Shown here: positions 1 to 8,821 of the stretch, piece by piece
Layout: each line of letters opens with the position of its first letter
Position numbering within the stretch: position 1 is the first letter of the stretch
Assembly: GCA_018814885.1 (NCBI GenBank)
Contig: JAHIYU010000098.1
Location: 1 to 43,288 of the forward strand
DNA length: 43,288 nt
Direction: 5' to 3'
DNA from: a bacterium
Lineage (GTDB): Bacteria; Krumholzibacteriota; Krumholzibacteriia; LZORAL124-64-63
The notes under the pieces: model-generated
The model's database searches: none
Seen by the model: the letters and a program-made list of their open reading frames with translations, nothing else
Told to the model about the DNA's origin: nothing
Position numbers and translations under genes: made by a program

Positions 1-1224
1 CGCACCGCCCGCCGCACCCGGCAGGCGCTTTCGCCCTCCGCTGGCGGCCGGAGCCGTCCCGCCCGCGTCGCCACCGGCGTGCGGCATGCCGGTCAGGGTC
101 TCGAAACGGCGCACCAGATCCGACAGCAGGACGCGGGATTCCAGCAAGGCCAGCTCCACCAGGAGGGCTTCCAGCAGCACGCGCGGCTGAGTGCTGCGGT
201 GGATGCGCTCGAAGCCGCGGCTGGCGTGGTCGAGCAGGGCCAGCAGATCCTGCACGGCGAAGCGTTCGCTCTGCTGCAACAGGGTCTGCAGCTGATCCTC
301 GGGCAGGAGGATGCCCGCCGCCAGGTCGGGATCGATGCGCAGGAGCAGGAGATGGCGGAAATTGTCGACCAGCTCACGCGCGAAATCGTCCAGGTTGCCA
401 CCGCTCGCGGCCGCGTTCTCGGCCATCTGCAGGATCCGCGCCGGGTCGTGGGCCAGGATCGCCTCGTTGAGTTCGGTGAAGACATCGGCGCGAACCAGGC
501 CGAAGAGTTCGATGATGGCCTGTTCGTCCACGGTGTCGTCGCAGGCGGCAAGCACCTGGTCGAGGATGCTCAGGGCGTCGCGCATGGAGCCCTCGGCCTG
601 GGCCACGACCAGGCGCAGGGCTCCGGCGTCGAGTTCCTTGCCCTCGGCCGCGACGATCTCGGTGACGCGTCCGGAAAGTTCATCGCGGGTCAGCAGGCGA
701 AAGTCGAAGCGCTGGCAGCGCGAGAGGATCGTGCGCGGGATGCGGTTGGGTTCGGTGGTGGCGAAGAAGAAGAAGACGCGCGCCGGCGGCTCCTCGAGGA
801 TCTTCAGCAGGGCGTTGAAGGCGCCCTTGGACAGCATGTGGACCTCGTCGATGATGAAGACCCGGTTGGACCCCTGGCTGGGTGTGTACTGGGCCATGTC
901 CCGCAGCTCGCGGATGTTGTCCACACCGGTGTGCGAGGCGGCGTCGATCTCCAGCACGTCCAGATAGGTGCCGGCGGCGATGCCGCGGCAGATCCCGCAG
1001 ACCCCGCAGGGCTCATCGATCTGACCCTCGCGGCAATTGAGCGCCTTGGCGAGAAGTCGGGCCACGGTGGTCTTGCCACAGCCGCGCGAGCCGGAGAAGA
1101 GGTAGGCGTGGGACAGCTTGTCCTTGCGCAGGGCCGCGCGCAGGGTCCGGGTCACATGTTCCTGGCCCACAACTTCGGTGAAGGTCGCGGGACGGTACTT
1201 GCGGGCCAGCGCGCGGTAGGACAT
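1..1224 (-). CDS. dnaX: DNA polymerase III subunit gamma/tau, 3' end cut by window edge
   Basis: Clamp-loader ATPase of the replicative polymerase, cytoplasmic. The frame is open from the ATG at 1224 to base 1, giving 408 codons with no stop, so the C-terminal part lies outside the window. Visible are a Walker A loop (GSRGCGKTT, about residue 45), a four-cysteine zinc module just after it (CRE...CGVCGIC), the Walker B/DEVH segment (FIIDEVHML), a sensor-1 region (ATTEPNRIP) and the SRC arginine-finger motif (ILSRCQRF). These are the hallmarks of bacterial DnaX. The last codons near the edge become Gly/Ala/Pro-rich, as expected for the linker after domain III. A GGGAG lies very close to the start codon. 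The gene lies just downstream of the SRP RNA gene on the same strand. Identification is secure; the tau part cannot be judged. Confidence 0.97.
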   Translation of the reverse strand, partial: MSYRALARKYRPATFTEVVGQEHVTRTLRAALRKDKLSHAYLFSGSRGCGKTTVARLLAKALNCREGQIDEPCGVCGICRGIAAGTYLDVLEIDAASHTGVDNIRELRDMAQYTPSQGSNRVFIIDEVHMLSKGAFNALLKILEEPPARVFFFFATTEPNRIPRTILSRCQRFDFRLLTRDELSGRVTEIVAAEGKELDAGALRLVVAQAEGSMRDALSILDQVLAACDDTVDEQAIIELFGLVRADVFTELNEAILAHDPARILQMAENAAASGGNLDDFARELVDNFRHLLLLRIDPDLAAGILLPEDQLQTLLQQSERFAVQDLLALLDHASRGFERIHRSTQPRVLLEALLVELALLESRVLLSDLVRRFETLTGMPHAGGDAGGTAPAASGGRKRLPGAAGGA

Positions 1225-1300
1225 GGCTCCCAGGGGTGTTGGAGTGCGGACCCGGCCTCTTCGCGACGGGAATCGCCGCGAATGATCCGGATCGAGGAGC

Positions 1301-1397
1301 GGGCCAGGCTGGCGATGCACACGTCGACTACCGCGTACCGCTGCTACTTTCCAGTCCTGACGGAGTTAGCTCGCCGGCGTCGCACCGGGCCTGACCC
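1301..1397 (-). ncRNA. ffs: Bacterial 4.5S signal recognition particle RNA
   Basis: On the minus strand the conserved SRP domain IV is present: GTCAGG, a 3-bp helix ACT, the GGAA tetraloop, the matching AGT, then AGCAGC. The closing helix ACT/AGT differs from the E. coli TCC/GGA pairs but is fully complementary, so pairing is conserved. The ends close the hairpin: GGGTCAGGC (1397 to 1389) pairs with GCCTGGCCC (1309 to 1301). This gives a short-type RNA of about 97 nt. Exact ends are inferred from the pairing. It lies between tRNA-Ala and dnaX; ffs next to dnaX is a familiar bacterial arrangement. A possible promoter, TTTACC-16-CATGAT, sits just upstream. Confidence 0.9.
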
Positions 1398-1433
1398 ACC
1401 ATATCATGCGGGGCGTCCTGCCCCGGTAAAGGG

Positions 1434-1509
1434 TGGTGGAGATGAGCGGGCTCGAACCGCCGACCCCCACGTTGCGAACGTGGTGCTCTCCCAGCTGAGC
1501 TACATCCCC
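1434..1509 (-). tRNA. tRNA-Ala(CGC)
   Basis: 76-nt cloverleaf with encoded CCA. Acceptor GGGGATG pairs with CATCTCC and contains the G3:U70 wobble pair that is the alanine identity element. The anticodon loop TTCGCAA gives CGC, reading GCG. It is the 3'-most tRNA of a minus-strand tRNA cluster and ends about 40 nt before ffs. Confidence 0.96.
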
Positions 1510-1536
1510 ACCCTGATTTCCTGGCAACATCGACGA

Positions 1537-1626
1537 TGGCGGAGAGGCAGGGATTCGAACCCTGGGAACACCTAAGTGCTCAACGGTTTTCGAGACCGCC
1601 CCGTTCAACCACTCCGGCACCTCTCC
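1537..1626 (-). tRNA. tRNA-Ser(CGA)
   Basis: 90-nt class II tRNA with a long variable arm and encoded CCA. Acceptor GGAGAGG pairs with CCTCTCC, discriminator G. The anticodon loop CTCGAAA gives CGA, reading UCG. It lies 27 nt upstream of tRNA-Ala on the same strand, so the two are probably cotranscribed. Confidence 0.96.
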
Positions 1627-1643
1627 CCGCTCGTCATGCGGAC

Positions 1644-1731
1644 TGGCGGAGAGTCAGGGATTCGAACCCTGGGTACCTCGCGGTACACACGATTTCCAGT
1701 CGTGCCGATTCGACCGCTCTCGCAACTCTCC
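1644..1731 (-). tRNA. tRNA-Ser(GGA)
   Basis: 88-nt class II tRNA with a long variable arm and encoded CCA. Acceptor GGAGAGT pairs with ACTCTCC, discriminator G. The anticodon loop CTGGAAA gives GGA, reading UCC/UCU. It is the first gene of the Ser(GGA)-Ser(CGA)-Ala-ffs run and is preceded by the promoter at 1753-1781. Confidence 0.96.
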
Positions 1732-1752
1732 GCCCGGGTCGTCGCGGGCCGC

Positions 1753-1781
1753 AATATAACATGTGCTTGAATATAAAGCAA
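1753..1781 (-). promoter_or_regulatory. Candidate promoter of the tRNA-Ser/Ser/Ala cluster
   Basis: Minus strand: -35 TTGCTT (1781-1776), 17-bp spacer, -10 TATATT (1758-1753, 5 of 6 consensus bases). It sits about 22 bp upstream of tRNA-Ser(GGA). It lies in an AT-rich patch inside otherwise GC-rich DNA, and tRNA-Arg at 2345 has nearly the same promoter. Confidence 0.65.
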
Positions 1782-1784
1782 CTT

Positions 1785-1799
1785 GGGGCGGATCGCCCC
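1785..1799 (-). terminator. Weak candidate terminator after tadA
   Basis: Minus strand hairpin with GGGGC arms closing 15 nt, read GGGGCGATCCGCCCC, located 22 bp after the tadA stop. The following AAGTTGCTTTATATT is AT-rich but has no true U-run. It may separate tadA from the tRNA promoter immediately downstream. Confidence 0.35.
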
Positions 1800-1820
1800 G
1801 CAGCCCAGTCAGGGCTTGGC

Positions 1821-2306
1821 TTACCGGCCTCCGACCCCGCGCAAATCGCGGAAAAATGTCCGCAGCAGATCCGCGCATTCCGCCTCGAGGATACCGCCGA
1901 TCACCTCGAAATCCAGGTTGTATGGATTCGCGGCGAGCAGGTCGCCCGTGGAGACCAGCGCACCCGCCCGCGGGTCACGCGCGCCGTAGACGATACAGCG
2001 GGGACGCCCCAGCAGGATGGCGCCGGCGCACATGGTGCAGGGCTCCAGGGTGGTATAGAGGATGCACTCGTCCAGGCGCCAGTCGCCCAGCGTCGACGCC
2101 GCGGCACCGATAGCCAGGATCTCCGCGTGAGCGGTGGGATCCTTCTGGACTTCGACCTGGTTGCGCCCCCGCCCGATGGGCACACCTTCACGCACGATCA
2201 CGGTGCCGACCGGCACGTCGCCCGCGTCCCCGGCCAGCCGCGCCTCCTCCAGAGCCACGCGCATCCAGCGCTCGTGGGTGGCGAAGACTTCCCCTTCCAG
2301 ACTCAT
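1821..2306 (-). CDS. tadA: tRNA-specific adenosine deaminase TadA
   Basis: Converts adenosine-34 to inosine in the ACG anticodon of tRNA-Arg. It has 161 aa, the normal family length, and is a single cytidine/deoxycytidylate-deaminase fold. The zinc and catalytic residues are visible: H60-A-E62 (HAE motif) and P89-C90-x-x-C93 (PCTMC). The ATG at 2306 has GGAGG eight bases upstream. The gene sits between tRNA-Ser(GGA) and tRNA-Arg(ACG), its own expected substrate, on the same strand. The A34 reading of both tRNA-Arg genes in this window (2345 and 13510) makes the enzyme necessary for CGC and CGA decoding. Identification is secure. Confidence 0.96.
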   Translation of the reverse strand: MSLEGEVFATHERWMRVALEEARLAGDAGDVPVGTVIVREGVPIGRGRNQVEVQKDPTAHAEILAIGAAASTLGDWRLDECILYTTLEPCTMCAGAILLGRPRCIVYGARDPRAGALVSTGDLLAANPYNLDFEVIGGILEAECADLLRTFFRDLRGVGGR

Positions 2307-2344
2307 GGCGACGGCCTCCGGCCCCGATGAACGGCAATGCGACG

Positions 2345-2421
2345 TGGTACGCCCGGAGGGATTCGAACCCCCAACCTTCTAATCCGTAGTCAGATGCTCT
2401 ATCCAGTTGAGCTACGGGCGC
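2345..2421 (-). tRNA. tRNA-Arg(ACG), copy 1
   Basis: 77-nt cloverleaf with encoded CCA. Acceptor GCGCCCG pairs with CGGGCGT (G1:U72 wobble). Anticodon stem TCTGA/TTAGA, loop CTACGGA, anticodon ACG, which TadA would edit to ICG. It lies 38 nt upstream of tadA on the same strand. A diverged second copy with the same anticodon is at 13510-13586. Confidence 0.96.
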
Positions 2422-2430
2422 GTCGCGTGG

Positions 2431-2459
2431 AATATATCACCAGGCACAACGGGCAGCAA
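2431..2459 (-). promoter_or_regulatory. Candidate promoter of tRNA-Arg/tadA
   Basis: Minus strand: -35 TTGCTG (2459-2454), 17-bp spacer, -10 TATATT (2436-2431) with an upstream TGA giving an extended -10 form. It lies nine bp before the tRNA 5' end. The architecture is nearly identical to the tRNA-Ser promoter at 1753-1781. Confidence 0.65.
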
Positions 2460-2940
2460 CCCGGTCCCTCGGCCCGTCGTCCATCTCGCTGCGGGAGGAA
2501 TGGACCGGCGCATCGACATACGACGTATCTCCCTGAAAACAAGTTTGTTACGCGGCACGAGCCGAAAGAGCTGGACCGGGCGCCGGTCGCCTCCGGACAG
2601 ATCGATTATCAATCGCGGCGGGAAATATCCCCCGATGAACTCCAGTTGAATAGAATTATCCCAGAATAATCACAATATGCCGTCATTTCTGTGATATAGT
2701 TACCTCTGGATTGTGTGGAGATGATCAATATCGGGCCCAGAACCAACGGACCTGCACCAGGGTCCGATCAGGATCCACGGCTGCATGGCCGGTGATATGA
2801 ACGTTGTTCGACGAACCGCTTTCCGATACGACTGGACCGGCTCCGCCGCCCCCGGCAGGTCCCTGCCCGGACCCGGCATCGCTGCCGGCCGGATTACGCT
2901 CGACTTCCTCGCTCCCCTGGAAATTCACTGGAGGTAGACC
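2460..2940 (+). promoter_or_regulatory. Noncoding upstream region of the giant secreted protein genes
   Basis: About 480 bp with no convincing gene. An AT-richer patch (about 2600-2720) contains an extended -10, TGATATAGT, ending at 2700, the best promoter candidate for the plus-strand giant gene, although no good -35 is visible. An inverted repeat ATCACA-N15-TGTGAT (2669-2695) overlaps it. From there a leader of about 230 nt runs to the ATG at 2941. A GC-rich hairpin around 2852-2869 (CCGGCAGG/CCTGCCCGG region) lies in that leader. Small open frames here have no support. Confidence 0.4.
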
Positions 2941-5900
2941 ATGTCATCGCACGACGATCTCGACACTCTCCGCATCCGGACCTCACGTCCGCTCATCCTG
3001 CGATTCCTGCTCTGCCTCGTCTTCGGCGCCGCCTGCCTGTCGCCGGTCGCCGCAGCCGGGCAGTCGATGACCGAGGGCCCCGGAGGTCCGATTCTCGTGG
3101 TCGCCGACACCGGCAATCCCTTCGGGCTCTACGCCGCCGAGATCCTGCGCACGGAGGGGCTGAACGCCTTCGCCGTGGTCGACCTCTCCGAGGTCTCCGC
3201 GCTCCTGCTCGCGGACTACGACGTGGTCATCCTCGGCGAGACGCCGCTCACCTCGTTCCAGGCCGGGCTGTTCGGTGACTGGGTCACCGGCGGCGGCAAC
3301 CTGATCGCCATGCGCCCGGACGCCCAGCTGGCCGGTCTGCTCGGCCTGACACCCGCCGGCGGCACGTTGGCGGAGGGCTACATCCTGATCGACACCACGT
3401 CGACGGCTGGTCGCGGGCTCGTCGGCGAGACGATCCAGTTCCACGGCGAGGCCGATCTCTACGATCTGGACGGGGCGACAGCGCTGGCCGCCCTCTACGC
3501 GGACGCCACCACGCCGACGACGAACCCGGCCCTGACCCTGAACGCCGTGGGCGCGCTGGGCGGACAGGCGGCGGCCTTCGCCTACGACCTCAACGCGTCG
3601 GTGATCCTGACCCGCCAGGGCAATCCGGCGCTGGTGGGCCTGGACCGCGACGGCGATTCCCGCGTGCGCCCCAACGACCTGTTCATCGGAGACAACCCCG
3701 GCGTCGACGACTGGGTCGACCTGGACAAGGTCCATATACCCCAGGCCGACGAGCAGCAGAGGCTGCTGGCCAACCTGATCATCGAGATGAGCCGCGACCG
3801 CGTGGTCCTGCCCCGTTTCTGGTACTTCCCCCAGGGGCACCGGGCCGTCGTGGTCATGACCTGCGACGATCACAACGGCGGCTGGACCACCGGCCGCTTC
3901 GACCAGCACCTGGCCGAGAGCCCACCGGACTGCGCGCTGGAGGACTGGGAATGCGTCCGCGCCACCGCCTACATCTACTCCGGCAATCCCATGACCGACG
4001 CCCAGGCCGCGGCTTACACCGGCCAGGGCTTCGAGGTCGCCCTGCACGTTAACACCGGCTGCACGTCCTGGACTGACTACGCGCACCTCGAGAGCATGTA
4101 CGCCGCGCAGATGGCGGGCTTCCAGGCCGCCTATCCGAGCCTGCCCAATCCCGACGGCAACCGCAACCACTGCGTGATCTGGAGCGACTGGCTCTCCAAC
4201 GCCCAGATCGAGTCCGACTACGGCATCCGCATCGACAACACCTACTACTACGAGAACACGCCGGCCTGGAACATCAACGGTCATCCCGGCATGTTCACCG
4301 GGTCCGGCCTGCCGATGCGTTTCGCCGACCTCGACGGCACCATGGTCGACGTCTTCCAGTCCACCACCCAGATGACCGACGAGTCCGGACAGAGCTACCC
4401 CTTCACCGTGGACGCCCTGCTCGACCGGGCGCTGGGCCCCGACGGCTACTTCGGCGCCTTCTGCTGCAACATGCATTCCGATTACGAGGTGTCGAACGGT
4501 TCCACGCAAGCGCCCATCATCGTCGCCTCGGCCCAGGCGCGGGGCGTGCCGGTCATCAGCGCGCGCCAGATGCTGCACTGGCTCGACGCGCGCAACGCCT
4601 CGTCCTTCGCCTCGCTGGCGTGGAGCGCCAACACGCTCACCTTCGATGTCGTCAAGGACCCGGGCGCGCTCAACCTCGAGGGCATGCTGCCCGTGCTCTC
4701 GGCGACCGGGACCCTGGTCTCCCTCACCTTCGACGGCTCTCCCCTCGCGTACCTGACCGAGACGATCAAGGGCGTCGAGTACGCCATCTACACGGCCGAG
4801 GACGGCAGCTACGTGGCGCAATACGACGAGGACACGACGCCGCCGGTGATCACGAACGTCGCCCACAGCCAGACCCACTACAGCACCGCCACGATCACCT
4901 GGCAGACCGACGAGCCGGCAGCATCGCGGGTGGATTGCGGCGTCGATTCCATGCTGCTCGACCAGTCGGTCACCGGCGGCGCGTACGTGACGGACCACGC
5001 CCTCGACCTGACCGGCCTGGAAGCCAGCACGGTCTACTATTACCGGGTGACCGCGACGGATGCCTGGGACAACGCCGCCACCGATCCTGCAGCCGGCGAA
5101 CACGTCTTCTTCACGCTGGGCATGCCGTGCTTCGTCGACGAGATCGTCGAGGACTTCGCCGCCGGCGATACCGGGTCCGGGACTTTCGTCGCCGAGATCG
5201 GTGACGGAGCCGTCGTCCTGGCGCCCACCGTCGGCGAGATCTTCGCGGGCGCCGCCTTGCCGCCCGACTGGGAGAACGTCGTGGCCGATCCGAACGGCAC
5301 CGCCGTCGTAGGCGGCGGACTTCTGGTCCTGGACGGGGCCCGCGCCCATCCCCTCGCCACCTTCGCCTATCCGGTCGCGGACGAGGTGCGCACGCTGGAA
5401 TTCAAGGCCACTTATAACACCGGCATCTATCAGCACGCCGGCTTCGGACTCACGTTCCAGGAATATCCGTACGCGATCTTCAGCACCTCCGGTACCGGCG
5501 GGGCCATTTTCATCCATACGCGTCTGGACGCCAGCACGGGCTTGTCCGAGTCGATCAGCTCCAGCTATCTCGGCGCGCCCCATACCTACCGGATAGAATG
5601 GCGCGCCGGCACCGTCGACTACTACATCGACGGCGACCACGTCGGTCAGCACGCCTACGGCATCACGACCGACCTGCGCCCGGTGTTCTTCGATCGCTAT
5701 ACGGGAGCGCCGACCCTGGACATCGACTGGGTGCACATGTCCGACTTCAGCGCCGCCGGCAGTTTCGAGTCGCACGTCCACGGCACCGGCGCCACGTCGT
5801 TCTGGGAGGCGGCCAACTGGACCGCCGACGTGCCGGACGGCACGACGCTGGAGCTCTACGTCCGGACCGGCGACACGCTCGTCCCCGACGGCGGCTGGAC

Positions 5901-8754
5901 GCCATTCACCCTCCTGCCCGCGAGCGGCGCCGCAATCGCTATCAACTCGCAGTTCATACAGTATCGCGCGGACCTGAGCACGTCCGACGTCGGCCTGACG
6001 CCGGCGCTCGAGGATATCGCCATCAGCTGTCTGGTCGGGAACGACGAGGTGCCACCGATCATCACGGCGCTCACGGCGACGCCGGATCCGGAGGGCGAAT
6101 CGGCGACGGTCACCTGGGAGACCAACGAGCCGGCGGACTCGTGGCTCGACTACGGCACCGATCCGGAGGACCTCCCGCTCGGCGTGGGCGAAACGGCTCT
6201 CGTCGCCTCGCATAGCCTCGACCTGACCGGGCTGGACCCGGGCACCATCTACTACTACCGCGTCACGTCGACCGACGAGGCGGACAACGCGGCGACCGAA
6301 CCGCCGCTCGGCGAGCCGGCCGCCTCCTTCGTCACGCCAGTGCCGCCGGCGCCGGACTGTTTCGTCGATGACATGACGGCCGATTTCGAGGCAGGCAGCC
6401 CCGACGGCGACGTCGCCATCGCCGAATACGACGACGGCGAGCTCATCCTGATGCCCGCCGCGGGCAGCGACTTCGGCGGCGACGCGTTGCCCGGCGGCTG
6501 GTACACGTACTTCAACGCGGGCGGCAGCGCCACCGTGGGCGGCGGCGTGCTGACCCTCAACGGCGGACGCGTCGGTCCCGGCTCCCTCTACCCCCCGGAG
6601 CGTTCGGTCGAATTCAGGGCCATCTTCCGGAACGTGTCCAACCAGCATGCCGGCTTCGGCGAGACCTACACCGAGCTGCACTGGGCCATGTTCTCGACCC
6701 GCTCGGGAGGCGCACTCTACGCGCGCACCCGCCAGGACGACACATACACCGACGAGAGCATCGGCAGCGGCTACTTCGATGCGTACCATCTCTACCGCGC
6801 CGACTGGTACGTCGATCATGTCGAGTACTTCGTCGACGACGTCCCCGTCGCCAGCCACCCGATCGCCGTCACGTCCGACCTGCGGCCGCTGGTCAACGAC
6901 TCCACGGCCGACGGCACCGACCTGGTCGTCGACTGGCTGCGCATGACCCCCTACGCCGCCGCTGGCAGTTTCGAGTCGCGGATCTACAACGCCGGCGCGG
7001 TGGCGGACTGGGACGCGGCCTTCTGGTCCGGCCAGGAACCCGCCGGCACCAGCCTGCTGCTCTACTACCGGGCCGGCGACACGGGCGTGCCGGACGGCTC
7101 GTGGACGCCGTACACCTCGCTCCCCGTCAGCGGCACGGTCATCGGCGAGAGTTCGCAGTTCATCCAGTACCGGGTCGACCTGGCGACCGCCGACACGTCT
7201 GTCACGCCATCCCTCGAGGAGATGCACATCGCCTGTCTGATCCCGGCAGACGAGATACCGCCGACGATCACCGACCTGGCGGCGGCGCCGTCACCGGACG
7301 GCACCTCGGTCACCATCACCTGGACGACCGACGAAGCGGCCGACTCGCGGGTGGACCACGACATCATCGAGGCCCCGTTGCGGCTGTCGGTGAGCGACCC
7401 GGCCCTGGTCACCGACCACACCATCCAGGTCGACGGCCTGATACCCGGCCTTACCTACTACTACCGCGTCACGTCGGCCGACGAGGCGGCGAACCCCGCC
7501 ACCGAGCCGCCCCCCGCGCAGCCGCCAGCCACCTTCGTCACGCCCCTGCCGGCCTGCGCATTCGACGACGTGGTGGCCGATTTCGAGGCCGGCACGGGCA
7601 CCGGCCACCTCGTCGCCAACACCTACAACGGCGAGGTGATGCTGATCCCGACCGAGGGTTCGGAGTTCGAGGGCGACAGCCTGCCGGGCGGCTGGTCCCT
7701 CTACGCGCAGGCTCCCGGAGGCACGGCCGTGGTGACGGGCGGCCAGCTCGTCGTGGACGGCGCCCGTCCGGGCTGCGATGCGCTCTACGCGCCGGGCCGG
7801 TCGGTGGAGTTCTACGGCACCTTCGAGAACGTGACCAACATGCACGTGGGCTTCGGCGAGACCTTCGGCGAATTGCACTGGGCCATCTTCAGCACGGGCG
7901 GCAGCGGCACGGGCCTGAAGGCGCGCACGCGGCAGGACGCCGTGCTGTTCGACACCACGCTGGCCGCCGGCTACCAGGGCGCACCGCACCTGTTCCGCAT
8001 CGACTGGCAGACGACCGCAGTGGACTTCTACATCGACGGGAGCCCCGTGGCTCATCACGACATCTCCGTCACGTCCAGCCTGCGCGTGCTGGTCAGCGAC
8101 ACGACCGTGGACAGCTATGCGCTGGCCGTGGACTGGCTGCGGATGACACCCTACGTAGCCGCGGCGAGCTTCGAGTCGCGCATCTTCGACAGCGGTGAGA
8201 TGGGTTACTGGGACGCCATCGGCTGGGTCGGCGACGAACCTGCGGGCACCGGGATCACAGTGCTGGCGCGCGCCGGCGAAACGCCGACGCCGGACGGCAG
8301 CTGGACCGCCTACGTGTCCGTGCCGACCTCCGGGCAGGAACTCCCCGTGACGGGACGTTACCTGCAGTACAGGGCGGATCTGACGACTGCGGACCCGGCC
8401 GTCACGCCTGCGCTGCAACAGCTGAGCGTCATGTGCGGCACGGCCGTGTCGGTGCCCGACCAGCCCGATGTTCCAGCCGTGACCGTACTCCGGCCGAACT
8501 ACCCCAACCCGTTCAACCCGCGCACGACGTTCTCCTTCGGGCTCGCGCGCGCGGGCCGCGTCTCCCTGAGGCTCTACGCCGTCGACGGTCGGCTGGTCCG
8601 GACCCTCGTGGACGGTCCGTTGCCCGCCGGCTATCACGACGTCACCTGGGACGGGACCGACGAGGCGGGACGGCGCCTGGCGTCCGGGGCCTATTTCGTC
8701 CGCTTCGTGTCTGCCGACCACATCGGCACCGATCGCGTGATGCTCATCAAGTAG
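2941..8754 (+). CDS. Giant exported multidomain protein: deacetylase-like domain, three 403-aa modules, NYPNPFNP C-terminal domain
   Basis: 1937 aa, function not established. The ATG has GGAGGT seven bases upstream. A signal peptide spans about residues 1-40 (hydrophobic LRFLLCLVFGAACL, then AAAGQ). Residues 45-280 look like a flavodoxin/GATase-like alpha/beta domain (GPGGPILVV, YDVVILGE, GGGNLIAMRPD). Residues 290-600 resemble the polysaccharide deacetylase (NodB-like) fold, with T-C-D309-D310-H near its start and a later ALHVNTGC strand; activity is unproven. From residue 631 come three tandem modules (see repeat entry), each an FN3-like domain plus a lectin-like jelly roll and a second beta domain. 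The C-terminus (1847-1937) carries NYPNPFNP, GRLVRTLV and WDGTD, the FlgD-like/T9SS-type sorting domain of FCB bacteria. It is probably cell-surface attached or secreted. A paralogue follows 67 bp downstream. Confidence 0.85.
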   Translation: MSSHDDLDTLRIRTSRPLILRFLLCLVFGAACLSPVAAAGQSMTEGPGGPILVVADTGNPFGLYAAEILRTEGLNAFAVVDLSEVSALLLADYDVVILGETPLTSFQAGLFGDWVTGGGNLIAMRPDAQLAGLLGLTPAGGTLAEGYILIDTTSTAGRGLVGETIQFHGEADLYDLDGATALAALYADATTPTTNPALTLNAVGALGGQAAAFAYDLNASVILTRQGNPALVGLDRDGDSRVRPNDLFIGDNPGVDDWVDLDKVHIPQADEQQRLLANLIIEMSRDRVVLPRFWYFPQGHRAVVVMTCDDHNGGWTTGRFDQHLAESPPDCALEDWECVRATAYIYSGNPMTDAQAAAYTGQGFEVALHVNTGCTSWTDYAHLESMYAAQMAGFQAAYPSLPNPDGNRNHCVIWSDWLSNAQIESDYGIRIDNTYYYENTPAWNINGHPGMFTGSGLPMRFADLDGTMVDVFQSTTQMTDESGQSYPFTVDALLDRALGPDGYFGAFCCNMHSDYEVSNGSTQAPIIVASAQARGVPVISARQMLHWLDARNASSFASLAWSANTLTFDVVKDPGALNLEGMLPVLSATGTLVSLTFDGSPLAYLTETIKGVEYAIYTAEDGSYVAQYDEDTTPPVITNVAHSQTHYSTATITWQTDEPAASRVDCGVDSMLLDQSVTGGAYVTDHALDLTGLEASTVYYYRVTATDAWDNAATDPAAGEHVFFTLGMPCFVDEIVEDFAAGDTGSGTFVAEIGDGAVVLAPTVGEIFAGAALPPDWENVVADPNGTAVVGGGLLVLDGARAHPLATFAYPVADEVRTLEFKATYNTGIYQHAGFGLTFQEYPYAIFSTSGTGGAIFIHTRLDASTGLSESISSSYLGAPHTYRIEWRAGTVDYYIDGDHVGQHAYGITTDLRPVFFDRYTGAPTLDIDWVHMSDFSAAGSFESHVHGTGATSFWEAANWTADVPDGTTLELYVRTGDTLVPDGGWTPFTLLPASGAAIAINSQFIQYRADLSTSDVGLTPALEDIAISCLVGNDEVPPIITALTATPDPEGESATVTWETNEPADSWLDYGTDPEDLPLGVGETALVASHSLDLTGLDPGTIYYYRVTSTDEADNAATEPPLGEPAASFVTPVPPAPDCFVDDMTADFEAGSPDGDVAIAEYDDGELILMPAAGSDFGGDALPGGWYTYFNAGGSATVGGGVLTLNGGRVGPGSLYPPERSVEFRAIFRNVSNQHAGFGETYTELHWAMFSTRSGGALYARTRQDDTYTDESIGSGYFDAYHLYRADWYVDHVEYFVDDVPVASHPIAVTSDLRPLVNDSTADGTDLVVDWLRMTPYAAAGSFESRIYNAGAVADWDAAFWSGQEPAGTSLLLYYRAGDTGVPDGSWTPYTSLPVSGTVIGESSQFIQYRVDLATADTSVTPSLEEMHIACLIPADEIPPTITDLAAAPSPDGTSVTITWTTDEAADSRVDHDIIEAPLRLSVSDPALVTDHTIQVDGLIPGLTYYYRVTSADEAANPATEPPPAQPPATFVTPLPACAFDDVVADFEAGTGTGHLVANTYNGEVMLIPTEGSEFEGDSLPGGWSLYAQAPGGTAVVTGGQLVVDGARPGCDALYAPGRSVEFYGTFENVTNMHVGFGETFGELHWAIFSTGGSGTGLKARTRQDAVLFDTTLAAGYQGAPHLFRIDWQTTAVDFYIDGSPVAHHDISVTSSLRVLVSDTTVDSYALAVDWLRMTPYVAAASFESRIFDSGEMGYWDAIGWVGDEPAGTGITVLARAGETPTPDGSWTAYVSVPTSGQELPVTGRYLQYRADLTTADPAVTPALQQLSVMCGTAVSVPDQPDVPAVTVLRPNYPNPFNPRTTFSFGLARAGRVSLRLYAVDGRLVRTLVDGPLPAGYHDVTWDGTDEAGRRLASGAYFVRFVSADHIGTDRVMLIK
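4831..8448 (+). repeat. Three tandem ~403-aa modules inside the first giant gene
   Basis: Module starts at 4831 (residue 631), 6043 (residue 1035) and 7249 (residue 1437), spacing 404 and 402 residues. Each begins with D(E/T)xPPxIT and an FN3/purple-acid-phosphatase-like domain (TWxTDEPA ... YYYRV). It continues with a CFxD...DFEAG lectin-like part (HAGFGET, IFSTGG, YIDG, DWLRM) and ends with a beta domain (SFESR, PDGSWT, QYRxDL, TPxLE). The third end is approximate. Confidence 0.85.
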
Positions 8755-8821
8755 TCATTCCGAAATGCGGGATGCGGCCGACGGCCGCGTCCCGCTCTCG
8801 AACCAGATGGGGGCAAGCAAC

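Noticed and set aside
79..1575. 498-aa plus-strand open frame
   Set aside because: Antisense shadow of dnaX, ffs and tRNA genes in GC-rich DNA; the minus strand gives clear DnaX motifs.
2669..2695. CRP-like site
   Set aside because: The half sites ATCACA and TGTGAT are in inverted order and 15 bp apart, not TGTGA-N6-TCACA.
2725..2928. 67-aa minus-strand frame in the giant-gene leader
   Set aside because: Gly/Ala/Pro-rich shadow with no ribosome site or recognisable domain.
2983..7227. 1414-aa minus-strand open frame opposite the first giant gene
   Set aside because: Low-complexity Arg/Val/Gly-rich shadow frame caused by codon bias; the sense strand has a signal peptide, domains and a ribosome site.
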